From contig CANJUR010000023.1 in the NCBI GenBank assembly GCA_947477565.1, positions 1 through 59,636 on the forward strand: DNA of 59,636 bases. Direction: 5' to 3'. The stretch's first letter is position 1. Each line of letters starts with the position of its first letter. The notes beneath the pieces are model-generated. The model was not told where the DNA came from. It saw only the letters and a program-made list of their open reading frames with translations, and did no database searches. Of this stretch, positions 37,956 to 46,739 are shown piece by piece. This stretch comes from Deltaproteobacteria bacterium. Lineage in GTDB: Bacteria; Myxococcota_A; Polyangia; Polyangiales; Ga0077539. The translations under genes and the position numbers were made by a program.

Positions 37956-39005
37956 TCAGTTGGTTCGGCAGGTTCCATCGACGCACGATTGGCCCGCGGC
38001 GCAGTCGCTCTGCGCACCGCAGTTGGACTGTACTTCGTTGTTGGTCTGGCAGAAGCGCTGCGCTGTGCGCAGGTAAGTGATCTGCTCGCAGTTGCGATAC
38101 TGCACGTCCGTACGGATGCACTCGTCGGCGGTGGCGCAGGGGCGACGGCAGACACCATCCAGGCACTGGCTTCCGGCAGCGCAGTCAGCGTTGCTGCTGC
38201 AGAATGGCCGACGGCGGGTGTCGGGTTCGCACACGCCCTCGTCAGAACAGTAGGTGCCAGCGCCGCAGTCCGTAGCCGCAGCGCAGCGCGTGAGGCACGT
38301 CGCGTTGAGGCACCGACGACCAGTGCCACACTCTGCGTCGCGGGTGCACTGGCCCGCTGAGCTGGTGATACAGACGCCGCTGGAGGCCTCACACAGCTGA
38401 CCCGTCGGACACGGGTTGGATGCACCACAGGAAGAGCGGCACTCCTGATTGACGCACACTCTGCCGGCGCCGCACTGGGAGTTGAAGCGGCAGGCGCTCG
38501 ATGGCGCCGCGCACTGACCCGAGAGGCAAACCTGGCCGTTGCTGCAGCTGCGGTCGGAGGTGCAGTCGCAACTCGCGGTGATGCCGTCGCAGCTTCGCCG
38601 TGCGCAGGAGCCGTCGAGGCAAACCGCGCCGCCCAGGCACTGGGAATTATCGCGGCAAGTGCCGGGACTGCGGGTAGGTACGGTCTCTGTAGGAGCCACG
38701 CAGACCCCACGAGTGGCGCCGACCGATCCGCGGCAGACCCAGCCCTGGGAGCAGTCAGCATCGTTGAGGCATGCCGTCGCGCATCCGAGGCTGGTGCACA
38801 CCTGCCCAGTGGCACACTGGTAATCGCCAACACAGGGCGCGCGAGTGGGAGGCGTCACGGCGCGACAGCCAACGCCATCGCAGAAATAACAGCCGTTGGC
38901 GTCGCAATAGTAGGAGTCGTCTGCGCATCCGGCGGAGGCACCGAACAGGCCGCTCACGATCAGCGCCAGGACAATCTTGGAAGGGGCGAACTGCAGTCGA
39001 TTCAT
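37956..39005 (-). CDS. Cys-rich repeat lipoprotein
   Basis: A 349-residue secreted protein with GGAGG 9 nt upstream of its ATG. A signal peptide ends at ASAGC (lipobox Cys). The mature protein is a string of Cys-rich modules of the type CxxxxxCxxGQVCxxxxC, CxxDADCxxGxxC and CRDNSQCLGGAVCLDGSC, about nine in all. Such modules resemble DUF4215/Dickkopf-like repeats, are disulfide-stabilised, and are common in myxobacterial surface proteins. They may serve adhesion or protein-protein contact; the ligand is unknown. Confidence 0.85.
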   Translation of the reverse strand: MNRLQFAPSKIVLALIVSGLFGASAGCADDSYYCDANGCYFCDGVGCRAVTPPTRAPCVGDYQCATGQVCTSLGCATACLNDADCSQGWVCRGSVGATRGVCVAPTETVPTRSPGTCRDNSQCLGGAVCLDGSCARRSCDGITASCDCTSDRSCSNGQVCLSGQCAAPSSACRFNSQCGAGRVCVNQECRSSCGASNPCPTGQLCEASSGVCITSSAGQCTRDAECGTGRRCLNATCLTRCAAATDCGAGTYCSDEGVCEPDTRRRPFCSSNADCAAGSQCLDGVCRRPCATADECIRTDVQYRNCEQITYLRTAQRFCQTNNEVQSNCGAQSDCAAGQSCVDGTCRTN

Positions 39006-39176
39006 AGGGGAATACCTCCCGATCAGGACCTTGTGATGAACGCAGCGTATGACAAAAGCATGCCACGCCCACAGAACTTCCAGGGGACAACTCGGGTCGG
39101 GAGGCGCGTGAACAGGGCTTCACAAGGCCCGCGTGAACCGCCCCGGGATTGTGCGAACAGAGGACACGGGATTAGG

Positions 39177-39848
39177 TTGCAGGCCCAATTGGACCGCGTT
39201 GCGAAGTCTCTGGTGTTGGTCGCGTCGGTCGCGCTCGCCGGCTGTGCGACGCCAGCGTCGTCGCCCCGGCAGACTTTGCAGGCGATGCTCCTCGCGACCC
39301 GCCTGGCGGACCCTGCACCCGCGCTCTACGCGCTGTTGCCCATGAGTGCGCGGAGGTCCGAGTCGCTCGCGGCGTTTCGCGTGCGCGTCACCGGAGACCG
39401 TACCTCGCTCGATGAACTCAGCGGTTTGGTCAGTGCCGCGCTGTCTGCAGCAACACCCATCACCGCCGAACTCCACCATGGCGCACGATGGGTGCTCACG
39501 ATCGAGGAACGGGATGGATGGCGACTGGGAGGCGCTCCGTTGGGGGAAGGTGGTGTGGTCACCACACCCGGTCAGGATGGGGTTCGCGCTGCCATTGAAC
39601 ATTTGCGACGGACGCTGGTTCGAGGAGACCTTCAGGGACTCCTGTCAATGCTTTCGGCTCGAGCGCGAGGAGCGATGGAGAGCGACCTACGCGATCTGGC
39701 GGCTGCGCTGGAGGATCCCGAAGCGCTCCAGTTTCCAGAGGTCCCGGGAGCGACTCGGGTTCGGCTCCCCGACGGTCGGCAACTCCTGCTGATCTGGGAG
39801 CAGGATGGATGGCACGTCGAGGGTCTCCGCGAAGGCGCGACGCCCTGA
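39177..39848 (+). CDS. lipoprotein of unknown function
   Basis: About 223 residues, probably started at TTG 39177 or TTG 39189, since the longer upstream frame lacks a signal peptide at its N-terminus. The lipobox is ALAGC. The mature part has repeated segments (LQAMLLATRLADPAPALYALLP and LRRTLVRGDLQGLLSMLSARARGAM), which look like two related helical half-domains, each followed by W-[VH]-containing strands (ARWVLTIEERDGWRLGG and LLLIWEQDGWHVEGL). It therefore looks like an internal duplication. Function unknown; convergent with the OmpA-like gene. Confidence 0.7.
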   Translation: MQAQLDRVAKSLVLVASVALAGCATPASSPRQTLQAMLLATRLADPAPALYALLPMSARRSESLAAFRVRVTGDRTSLDELSGLVSAALSAATPITAELHHGARWVLTIEERDGWRLGGAPLGEGGVVTTPGQDGVRAAIEHLRRTLVRGDLQGLLSMLSARARGAMESDLRDLAAALEDPEALQFPEVPGATRVRLPDGRQLLLIWEQDGWHVEGLREGATP

Positions 39849-39858
39849 CGCCGTGTGC

Positions 39859-40920
39859 CTACTCGGCGCGCGAACCGAGTAGCACGACCTCGACGCGATC
39901 CTCGGTGCGAGCACTACCGGGAAGGCGATGGAATCCCGCCGACTGGAGCCGGTCGGCTGGGATTCCACGCGCCACGAGCGCTGAACGAAGCGCCAATGCC
40001 TGTGCACGCGATCGAAGGACCGCAGTTGCGGGGAGCGGGCCGCCCGTGAAGCACTCGATTCGCACCGGGAGCGTTCCGTGCGAACGGATGACCCGTTCGA
40101 GTAGCTCTACGCGAGAGCGCGAGGTCGGTGCGAGATGAGTTCCCTCGAAGAGGCCACGCAGCACTGCGATGACCCCACGAGCGTCGCGGTACGCATCGAC
40201 CCCTTCAGTCTCCGCGAGCGAAGCCTGCAAACGCATGGCGTCGACATCCGACGTCGATACCGCGTCGCCGGACGAGCGCGTCAACTCGAAGAGGGCTTCG
40301 GCCTCTCGATACACTGTGGCCGAATCGGCGAGCCGATCGGAACGAACCGAGCGCGTAGGAATTAGCCGCTCGCGCAGCGGGTTGATCAACCCCGGCCGCG
40401 CGCCGAAGAGCTCGGCCGCCGCGAGCAGAAGCTCGGTCTGCTGGTCGAGTTCGTCTGCAGTCGCAATGCGGCGCGTCGATTCGACCGCCAATGGAGCGCT
40501 CGCCACAGACCGCGCTCGCTCAGACTGGGCATGAGCCGCGAGACTCGCGCGGGCAGCCTGCTCCAACCGGGCGACCTCTGCGTCGAGGCGAGTCTGCTCC
40601 TCGCTGAGGGCGCACCGCTGAGCGGATGCAGCCGCGGTCGACCGGTCGGCCACTCCACGCTCAGCCACCGCCTGCGCCCACTCCAGGGACAGCGCCAATT
40701 CGACCTCCGCATCGACTCGCTCAAGGCCCGAGAGCCCGCGCGCACGATCGGCCTCGCGCAGCACCTCCACCCAGGCTTCGGGCGCGCTGGTCACCAAACC
40801 GCGTGCGACCGGGCCAGCCATCGCACGCGCCACCGGATCGACCGCTGGGCGCACCCCCACACCGCCACAACCGAGGAGCGAACACAGCAACCCAAAACCT
40901 GGAAGCACCCGTGGCCTCAT
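39859..40920 (-). CDS. OmpA-like lipoprotein
   Basis: A 353-residue protein with a lipobox (SLLGC, Cys about residue 18). A long helical central region follows (residues about 60-240, many Ala/Glu/Arg heptads), then an OmpA-type C-terminal domain: a strand VELLERVIRSHGTLPVRIECFTGG and the signature RSRAQALALRSALVARGIPADRLQSAGF. That domain binds peptidoglycan in the periplasm, so the protein would tether the outer membrane. It overlaps the upstream gene stop by 4 nt. Confidence 0.82.
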   Translation of the reverse strand: MRPRVLPGFGLLCSLLGCGGVGVRPAVDPVARAMAGPVARGLVTSAPEAWVEVLREADRARGLSGLERVDAEVELALSLEWAQAVAERGVADRSTAAASAQRCALSEEQTRLDAEVARLEQAARASLAAHAQSERARSVASAPLAVESTRRIATADELDQQTELLLAAAELFGARPGLINPLRERLIPTRSVRSDRLADSATVYREAEALFELTRSSGDAVSTSDVDAMRLQASLAETEGVDAYRDARGVIAVLRGLFEGTHLAPTSRSRVELLERVIRSHGTLPVRIECFTGGPLPATAVLRSRAQALALRSALVARGIPADRLQSAGFHRLPGSARTEDRVEVVLLGSRAE

Positions 40921-41447
40921 CGCCCTTCCTCCGCGGTCGCCGCATCCGGACGAACCATCACGCTGGCGTCCACGTCGGGTGCCGGGAGAGACCGCGTCGA
41001 GACAGCCTGCCGCTCGGCCGCAATCAGCGCCTCGCTGGCGCGGTCGCGTTCCGCCCGCCGCTCGGTCACCACGCCGCGCAGGGCAACCGTCGCGCTGAGT
41101 GCAGCACCCGATCCTGCCTGCGCCCGCATAGACTCAACTCGCGCCCGTAGCAGTCGCGCCAACCATGCGATGCGGCGACCGCGAGCCTGCGCCGTGCGCA
41201 GGTCACGGTGATGCTCGGCTTCCACAAGTTCGGCGGCCCACGCCTCTGCACGATCGTTCACGTCCCTCACGCGGGTGCGCTCGTCGTCCGTAAGCGAGAG
41301 CGCCACGCTCACCTCCCGCAGCGGCGTGAGCGCCCGATCCATCGCCTCGCGCGGCGTCGGCCGCACGGAGGTCTGCGCCACTAGCGCGGTAGAGAACGCC
41401 AACATCGTAAAAGTGACGCCGATCGGGCGCCGGAGATGGCCTCGCAT
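40917..41447 (-). CDS. secreted coiled-coil protein
   Basis: A 176-residue protein starting MRGHLRRPIG, with a signal peptide ending at ALVAQ. The mature part is Ala/Arg/Glu-rich helices predicted to coil (LSLTDDERTRVRDVNDRAEAWAAELVEAEHHRDLR). Its stop overlaps the OmpA-like gene start as ATGA, so the two act together, perhaps as an envelope scaffold. No family recognised. Confidence 0.7.
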   Translation of the reverse strand: MRGHLRRPIGVTFTMLAFSTALVAQTSVRPTPREAMDRALTPLREVSVALSLTDDERTRVRDVNDRAEAWAAELVEAEHHRDLRTAQARGRRIAWLARLLRARVESMRAQAGSGAALSATVALRGVVTERRAERDRASEALIAAERQAVSTRSLPAPDVDASVMVRPDAATAEEGR

Positions 41448-41546
41448 GGAGGGCAGACGTTGCGCGGTGAGAGCCGAGGCGTCAATCACTCGCGTGCGCC
41501 CGTCGAGATTGAAAGACGCGATGGATACGAAGTACGGTTCGACACT

Positions 41547-43127
41547 GTGATTGAACGGGTTGCGCAGCACCAGAGTCGGTTTCGTGCACCTGGGCTCAGT
41601 CCCGATGTGCGCGGCGTCGCGCTCGGTCCCCTCGGCGTGGTTCTCGTGCCGTCGATGGAGCGCCTCGTTGCGCTACTTCGTGCGCTGGGAGAAGAGGGAG
41701 CGCTCGACGAACTACTCGATGCCCTGCGGATCATCCAGGTCGTCTCGCCGCTTCGCACCCGCGAACTTCTCGTCGAGGTGCAGGCCGGCTCCTCAAACCG
41801 CATGGACCGCTTGACCGCCATCGCCCGCCTCGTCGGCGCGATGGTCTTCACCGGTTCGGGTCGACACTTCGTCAAGTATCGCGACGCGCAAGCACCGTTC
41901 GGGTACGACATCTCCGAACTGCTCCCCGAGCCGGGCGACGTCGCTCTCTACCATGATCGCTTCGCGCAGCCATACCGTCATGACAAGGTCGTCCCACTCC
42001 GCGACCTGCTGCTGCGTCTCGCGCCGGTGGCGCTACACCGCGCTCGCTGGGAGTCTCCGCGCACCCTGTACGCGCTACTGCGCTCGGGCCTCGGCGACTC
42101 AGTCATCGGCTACCTCGCCCGCTGGAATGCCCCCGCCCGAGTCGCCATGGTCGAGTGGCAGCGCGGCGGCCCAAGCGAGGTCGTCGATCAAGCTCTCCTG
42201 CTCCAACTCGCGTCGCCCGCGCCGCGATTCGTCCAGCTACTGCGCTCGCTCCCCGGAGTGATTCTGTTTGTCCCCGATGGCGACCGGTGCGCGGTGCAGT
42301 TCGGCTACCGACATCCCGTGCCGCTCTCGTCGTGCGCACCGCTCTTCGGCTCCGACGAACTCGTTCTTTTTCGCGCGGAAGGCCTCGGGGCCATCCCGCT
42401 CGCGCAGCGCCCACCCTTCGTTGACGTGCAGACAGTCACCAGCCTCGTCGCGAATTCCCCCATGGTCGTGGACAGCGCCAAGACGTTTGGCACCACCGCG
42501 ACGTTCAACCTCCCGCTCCGCCTGGTCCCGACGGGCAGCGCTCCGAAGCGCGTCGCCGCAGTCGTCATCCCGAGCAAGGAACAGGACACTCTCGGACGCA
42601 TCCTCGGAATCCTTCCCCCGACCACGCTCGGCAAACTCTCCATCGCCTTCACCGAATCGGCGATCTTCGTGCACGGCCCGGAGGCCGCTGACGCCGTACC
42701 CCTCGGGACCCTCTACGAAGAACTCGGCGAAGATGTGTACGTGCCCCTCGGCTGGGGACTCTCGCCGCCCATTCCTCCAGACGTACTGCGCTTATTATCT
42801 CGTACCTCGAGTGACCTGCGCATCTTCGTCACCGGAGGCGCCCGACCGCTCACGGCCATCTCCCGCAACGCCTTCGTCCCGGCCGCCCGGGTGCTGTTGT
42901 CGGACGTTCCGGTCGTCGAAGAGGAGTCGCTCGACGCACCGCTGAACGCCGATCTCCCCCTGCCCGACCTGTGGCCGACCCCGCCTGGCCTCCTCACCGG
43001 TCTGCTCTCTTCCCTCACCCGCACCGAACCTCCGGCACCCAGGCCGCCGTCCGTGACCATCGCCGAAGAGAACCCGAGCGTCGCCGTCGCGCCCCCCTCC
43101 GGGGACGACCCCGAACTCCATGGCTGA
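41547..43127 (+). CDS. uncharacterised protein upstream of a MoxR ATPase (cassette gene 1)
   Basis: A 526-residue protein if started at GTG 41547, which leaves a 99-bp divergent intergenic gap; an ATG at 41436 overlaps the opposite-strand gene and is less likely. It has mixed alpha/beta sequence without signal peptide or membrane segments (GVALGPLGVVLVPSMERLVALL, VPLRDLLLRLAPVALHRARW, LPGVILFVPDGDRCAVQFGYRHP) and a Pro/Glu-rich C-terminal tail. The next gene start overlaps its stop by 8 nt. I do not recognise the family. It is of the size and position of accessory proteins in MoxR-linked ternary systems. Confidence 0.7.
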   Translation: MIERVAQHQSRFRAPGLSPDVRGVALGPLGVVLVPSMERLVALLRALGEEGALDELLDALRIIQVVSPLRTRELLVEVQAGSSNRMDRLTAIARLVGAMVFTGSGRHFVKYRDAQAPFGYDISELLPEPGDVALYHDRFAQPYRHDKVVPLRDLLLRLAPVALHRARWESPRTLYALLRSGLGDSVIGYLARWNAPARVAMVEWQRGGPSEVVDQALLLQLASPAPRFVQLLRSLPGVILFVPDGDRCAVQFGYRHPVPLSSCAPLFGSDELVLFRAEGLGAIPLAQRPPFVDVQTVTSLVANSPMVVDSAKTFGTTATFNLPLRLVPTGSAPKRVAAVVIPSKEQDTLGRILGILPPTTLGKLSIAFTESAIFVHGPEAADAVPLGTLYEELGEDVYVPLGWGLSPPIPPDVLRLLSRTSSDLRIFVTGGARPLTAISRNAFVPAARVLLSDVPVVEEESLDAPLNADLPLPDLWPTPPGLLTGLLSSLTRTEPPAPRPPSVTIAEENPSVAVAPPSGDDPELHG

Positions 43128-44253
43128 TCCGAGCATCGACGCCTTCGTCAGCGCCTTCATCGAGCCGCTCGTACTCGGCGGCAGAGTCGTGGTCGATGGG
43201 CTCATATCCCCTTCGGCGATCACCGCCTGGGTGCGTTCGCCCAACCCCGACGCTACCCGCCTGGTGCGTGTCTGCGATGCGGCGCGCGTGCGCCTTTCAC
43301 GCCTCGGTGCAGTGGGCGCGCTCGACACCCTCCCCCTCGACGCCATCGCCCTCGCAGCGGTCTGGTACGACCTGCTCGCCATGACCCACCCCGAGGCACA
43401 CACCCGCAGCAGCCTGCGGAAAGTCGCACAGGTGTGGTGTGTCGCGATGCTCGAGTGGGTGAAGGCACCGGTGTCGCGCTTCGAGGTCTCCATGCGCCAC
43501 GCGGTGCTCGGCCGCATCGGTGAACTCGGTCGCGTCGACACACACGTGGACTTCTGGGCCGGGTACGCAGACTTCATTGGCGTCTCGCCGCCGAAGGCCC
43601 TCGTGGCCCTTCCCGCGGTGCGACGCGTGCGCGAAACGCATCGCCGAGTGGACCTCTTCACCCTGCTCTCTACCCTAGAAATCAAGGGCCACGGAGGCAC
43701 CGACGAACCCGATCTCACGGACATCACCCGCGCAGCCCTCGCGGCGTCGCCGCTCACCGATGTCATCCTCGCCGATCGTCCGGCCCCGTGGACGTTTCGC
43801 TGGACGCCGTCGTCCGTCAACGCCATCGCCGACGCGTGTCTCCGCGGCGCCGCCCACCGAGCAGTGCTCGCCCGGGGCGCCTCCACGGTGCGCGCACTTG
43901 AGCAGGCCACCCTTGACGCGATGCGCATGGGCGCACCACGCGCCGTCGCGGAGACGCTCCTGCGATTCCACCTGGAAATGCTTGCCCTCGATGCCCTCGG
44001 GCACCGCGGTGGAAGAGCACCGATGACCCCGTCCGGCAACGCTGTTTCCACCTCCTCGACGTCGGTCTCGCAGCCCCTCGCGATGGATGCCTACCTCCGC
44101 CTCGGCGCCGAGCGCTCCGCCCCGTGGGTCGGTCTCCCGGTCGAAACCCTGCGCAGAATCCTCCCCGCGGACACTATCCGCACCGCGATCAAAGACCCCC
44201 CGTCGGCGCCGCTTCTCCAGGGCGCCGGCCTCATGGAGGCAGCCGTCTCGTGA
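43120..44253 (+). CDS. uncharacterised protein upstream of a MoxR ATPase (cassette gene 2)
   Basis: A 377-residue, mostly helical cytoplasmic protein. Characteristic segments include WVRSPNPDATRLVRVCDAARVRLSRLGAV-type helices, VWYDLLAMTHPEAH and FWAGYADFIGVSPPKALVALPAVRRVRE. It has no signal peptide or known catalytic motif. Its start overlaps cassette gene 1 and its stop overlaps the MoxR start by 4 nt (GTGA), so all three are translationally coupled. It is probably an adaptor or regulator of the ATPase; the role is inferred only from coupling. Confidence 0.7.
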   Translation: MADPSIDAFVSAFIEPLVLGGRVVVDGLISPSAITAWVRSPNPDATRLVRVCDAARVRLSRLGAVGALDTLPLDAIALAAVWYDLLAMTHPEAHTRSSLRKVAQVWCVAMLEWVKAPVSRFEVSMRHAVLGRIGELGRVDTHVDFWAGYADFIGVSPPKALVALPAVRRVRETHRRVDLFTLLSTLEIKGHGGTDEPDLTDITRAALAASPLTDVILADRPAPWTFRWTPSSVNAIADACLRGAAHRAVLARGASTVRALEQATLDAMRMGAPRAVAETLLRFHLEMLALDALGHRGGRAPMTPSGNAVSTSSTSVSQPLAMDAYLRLGAERSAPWVGLPVETLRRILPADTIRTAIKDPPSAPLLQGAGLMEAAVS

Positions 44254-45413
44254 ACACCCCCGTCATCCAACGACTCCGGGCGCTCGCGCGCTCCCTCGAA
44301 CAGCAGTTTCTCGGCCGACAGGAGACGATCCGCCTGATGGTTCTCTCGGTACTCGCGGGCGAACACATCGCCCTCGTGGGCCCACCGGGAACCGCCAAGA
44401 GCGCCCTCGTCCGGACCTTTGCCAGAGCCATCGACAGCAAGTACTTCGAGTACCTGCTCACCCGCTTCACAGAGCCCAACGAGCTCTTCGGGCCAGTCGA
44501 TATTCCAGCGTTTCGCCAGGGAACCTACCGACGCCGCACGGAAGGAATGATGCCGGAGGCGGAGATCGTCTTCCTCGACGAGATCTTCAAGTCCAACAGC
44601 GCGATTCTCAACGCACTGCTCACGCTGCTGAATGAGCGCAAATTCAACAACGGCTCGACGGTCGTCGATGTGCCCCTGCTCTCGGTCTTCGGCGCATCCA
44701 ACGAGGTGCCCGCGGACGAGAGCCTCCAGGCGATCTTCGACCGCTTCCTGCTGCGTGTTCGCACTGAGCACCTCGACGCGTACCACTTCCAGGAACTCAT
44801 CAGCCGTGGAGTCAATCTCGAGCTCGAAAAGCTCGGCGTCGCGAAGCCACCGCAGGTCTTCCTCACCACGACGGACCTTCTCGCAGTCCGCGGTGAGGTC
44901 GCCCAGCGGATGCACCTCTCCGACGAGTTGCTCGCGACCTACAAAAGCCTGGTGTTCCAGATTCGTGCAGAGGGCGTGTCGCTCAGCGATCGCCGTGTCG
45001 TGAAGCTCATCAAGTTGATGGCCGCGAGCGCCTACTTCGATGGCCGCCCAGCCGCAGACGTCAGCGACCTCTTCATCCTCAAACACGTCTGGAACACCCT
45101 GGAACAGAGCGAGATTCTAGACTCCATCGTCTCGCCAGTGCTCGACGGCTACTTCCGATCGCATCCCGAGTCGAGGCGCGCCGGAGGCATGGAGGTCGGC
45201 CTCGACGCACTGCTCACAGAAGTGCAACGCATCAAGTCCACGCTCACCGCTCCGACGCCGGTCAGCGACCTGCAACTCTTCGCGCACCTCCGCGCGCTCG
45301 GGGAGATCAAGGCCGCGCTTCAGTCCCTCGCGACGGACCCGGCGCGCCGTGCGCTCGTCGAGGTCGATCAACTTCTCGAACACGTCTTTCGCAGCGGGCG
45401 CATCAGCGGCTGA
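44250..45413 (+). CDS. MoxR/RavA-type AAA+ ATPase
   Basis: A 387-residue AAA+ protein started at GTG 44250. Walker A is GPPGTAKSALVR, Walker B is IVFLDEIFKS, and the conserved NSAILNALLTLLNERKF helix and sensor-1 VFGASNEVP follow. A C-terminal AAA-lid domain carries HVWNTLEQSEI. MoxR/RavA ATPases are chaperones that remodel partner proteins, usually beside a vWA protein. No vWA gene is present here: the gene that follows is a broken FkbM methyltransferase. Confidence 0.9.
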   Translation: MNTPVIQRLRALARSLEQQFLGRQETIRLMVLSVLAGEHIALVGPPGTAKSALVRTFARAIDSKYFEYLLTRFTEPNELFGPVDIPAFRQGTYRRRTEGMMPEAEIVFLDEIFKSNSAILNALLTLLNERKFNNGSTVVDVPLLSVFGASNEVPADESLQAIFDRFLLRVRTEHLDAYHFQELISRGVNLELEKLGVAKPPQVFLTTTDLLAVRGEVAQRMHLSDELLATYKSLVFQIRAEGVSLSDRRVVKLIKLMAASAYFDGRPAADVSDLFILKHVWNTLEQSEILDSIVSPVLDGYFRSHPESRRAGGMEVGLDALLTEVQRIKSTLTAPTPVSDLQLFAHLRALGEIKAALQSLATDPARRALVEVDQLLEHVFRSGRISG

Positions 45414-45455
45414 GAGCGCCGTGGACGCACGGCCGTGCAGTCGGTTGGATCGGCC

Positions 45456-45908
45456 ATGAGCATCGCGTCCAACTCGTTTCTTCGTCGGCTGCCCCTACCC
45501 CTGTTTGCGCGGCGCAACCCTGACGACATCACGATCAAGCACCACCACACCGGCGCGCCGGTGCGGCTGCTTTCCTTTCGCCACAGGGGCTATTGGTGGC
45601 ACGGGCCGCGCGCGAAGCCGAGACCATGGCGGCCCTTCCGCCGGGTGCTCCGGTCGGGCGATACGGTCGTCGAGGTGGGCGCCCACATCGGCTACATCGC
45701 TCTGTTTTTCAGTCACCTCGTGAGCGCGCGCGGTCAGGCGATCAACTTCGAACCGGGCGAAAATAACCTCCCCTACGTGCGCACCAACGTCGCGAAGTGT
45801 CCGAACGTGCGCCTCGTCGAAAAGGCCGTCGGCGACCGCGCCGCGACCATGAAGCTCAACATCGAGAACTTCACCGGGCAGAACACCACGCCGCCGACCT
45901 CGAGATGA
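45456..45908 (+). CDS. truncated FkbM-family methyltransferase (probable pseudogene)
   Basis: A 150-residue product starting MSIASNSF. The N-terminal FkbM motifs are intact: RVLRSGDTVVEVGAHIGYIALFF (SAM-binding G-x-H-I-G), INFEPGENNLPYVRTNV and VRLVEKAVGD. FkbM enzymes usually run about 220-280 residues, and this one ends shortly after the third motif in an unrelated TTPPTSR. A possible FkbM C-terminus follows in another frame (45893-45973). Together this suggests an internal deletion plus frameshift. It sits 42 bp after the MoxR gene, where a vWA partner might be expected. Confidence 0.7.
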   Translation: MSIASNSFLRRLPLPLFARRNPDDITIKHHHTGAPVRLLSFRHRGYWWHGPRAKPRPWRPFRRVLRSGDTVVEVGAHIGYIALFFSHLVSARGQAINFEPGENNLPYVRTNVAKCPNVRLVEKAVGDRAATMKLNIENFTGQNTTPPTSR

Positions 45909-45973
45909 ACACCTTCTGCCTTGACCCCACACGGCATGCAGAAGCGCTCCGTTCGCTCCGCTGGACAGCGTAG
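45893..45973 (+). pseudogene. possible frameshifted C-terminus of the FkbM gene
   Basis: In a frame shifted from the upstream CDS the sequence reads ADLEMNTFCLDPTRHAEAL and ends at a TAG. A short N-[TF]-F-x-L-x-P-x-R-H-A-x-x-L pattern of this kind is common at FkbM C-termini. It is short, so it is supporting evidence, not proof. Confidence 0.35.
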
Positions 45974-45984
45974 CCCGCGCTCGG

Positions 45985-46731
45985 TCAGCGCGGCCGGAGA
46001 TGCACGAACACCTCGCGGTTGCCCGCGGGGCCGTGCACCGGCGAGTCTTCTTTACCTACACAGGTAAAACCCAGCGCCTCAGCGGCCGCTACGACCTGCG
46101 CGACTGCCCGCGCCCGGAGCGCGTCGTCACGCACCACACCCCCCGGCACAAGCTTCGGCTCAAGCTCGAACTGCGGCTTCACCATCGCGACGATGGACGC
46201 GTCAGCAACCCCAGCGAGCACCTCCGCCACCGCGGGCAGCACCTTCGTCAGCGAGATGAACGACACGTCCATCACCACCAGCGAGACCGGTTCGGTCACC
46301 ACCTCGCGCAGCCCCAGGCGAGCGTTGATGCCCTCACGCACGACCACCCGCGCGTCGCGCCGGATGCGCTCGTGCAGTTGTCCGTGCCCGACGTCCACGG
46401 CCCACACCCTCACCGCGCCACGCTGGAGCAACACGTCGGTAAACCCGCCCGTGCTCGCGCCCACGTCGAGGCACGTGCGCCCGGTGGGATCGATGCCCAG
46501 CGGGGCGAGAACCCCGGCGAGTTTCAGCCCGCCACGCGAGACGTAGGGACACGGATCACCGCGCACCTCCAGAACGACGTCTACCGCAAGCCGGTGGCCC
46601 GGCTTGTCAACGCGCTGACCCGCTACGAAGACCCGCCCGGCGAGGAGAAGTGACTGTGCCCGCTCGCGGCTCTCGACGAGCCCGCGATCCACCAGCAGGC
46701 GATCGATTCGCTCGCGAGCAACGGCAGCCAC
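45985..46731 (-). CDS. tlyA: TlyA-family rRNA 2'-O-methyltransferase
   Basis: A 248-residue protein with an N-terminal S4 RNA-binding domain (RIDRLLVDRGLVESRERAQSL, GQRVDKPGHRL) and an FtsJ-type methyltransferase domain (CLDVGASTGGFTDVLLQRGA, AVDVGHGQL, MDVSFISL). The family is known to methylate 2'-OH positions of 16S and 23S rRNA. It is full length. It follows the kinase gene by 8 bp on the same strand. Confidence 0.93.
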   Translation of the reverse strand: MAAVARERIDRLLVDRGLVESRERAQSLLLAGRVFVAGQRVDKPGHRLAVDVVLEVRGDPCPYVSRGGLKLAGVLAPLGIDPTGRTCLDVGASTGGFTDVLLQRGAVRVWAVDVGHGQLHERIRRDARVVVREGINARLGLREVVTEPVSLVVMDVSFISLTKVLPAVAEVLAGVADASIVAMVKPQFELEPKLVPGGVVRDDALRARAVAQVVAAAEALGFTCVGKEDSPVHGPAGNREVFVHLRPR

Positions 46732-46739
46732 GACGACGA

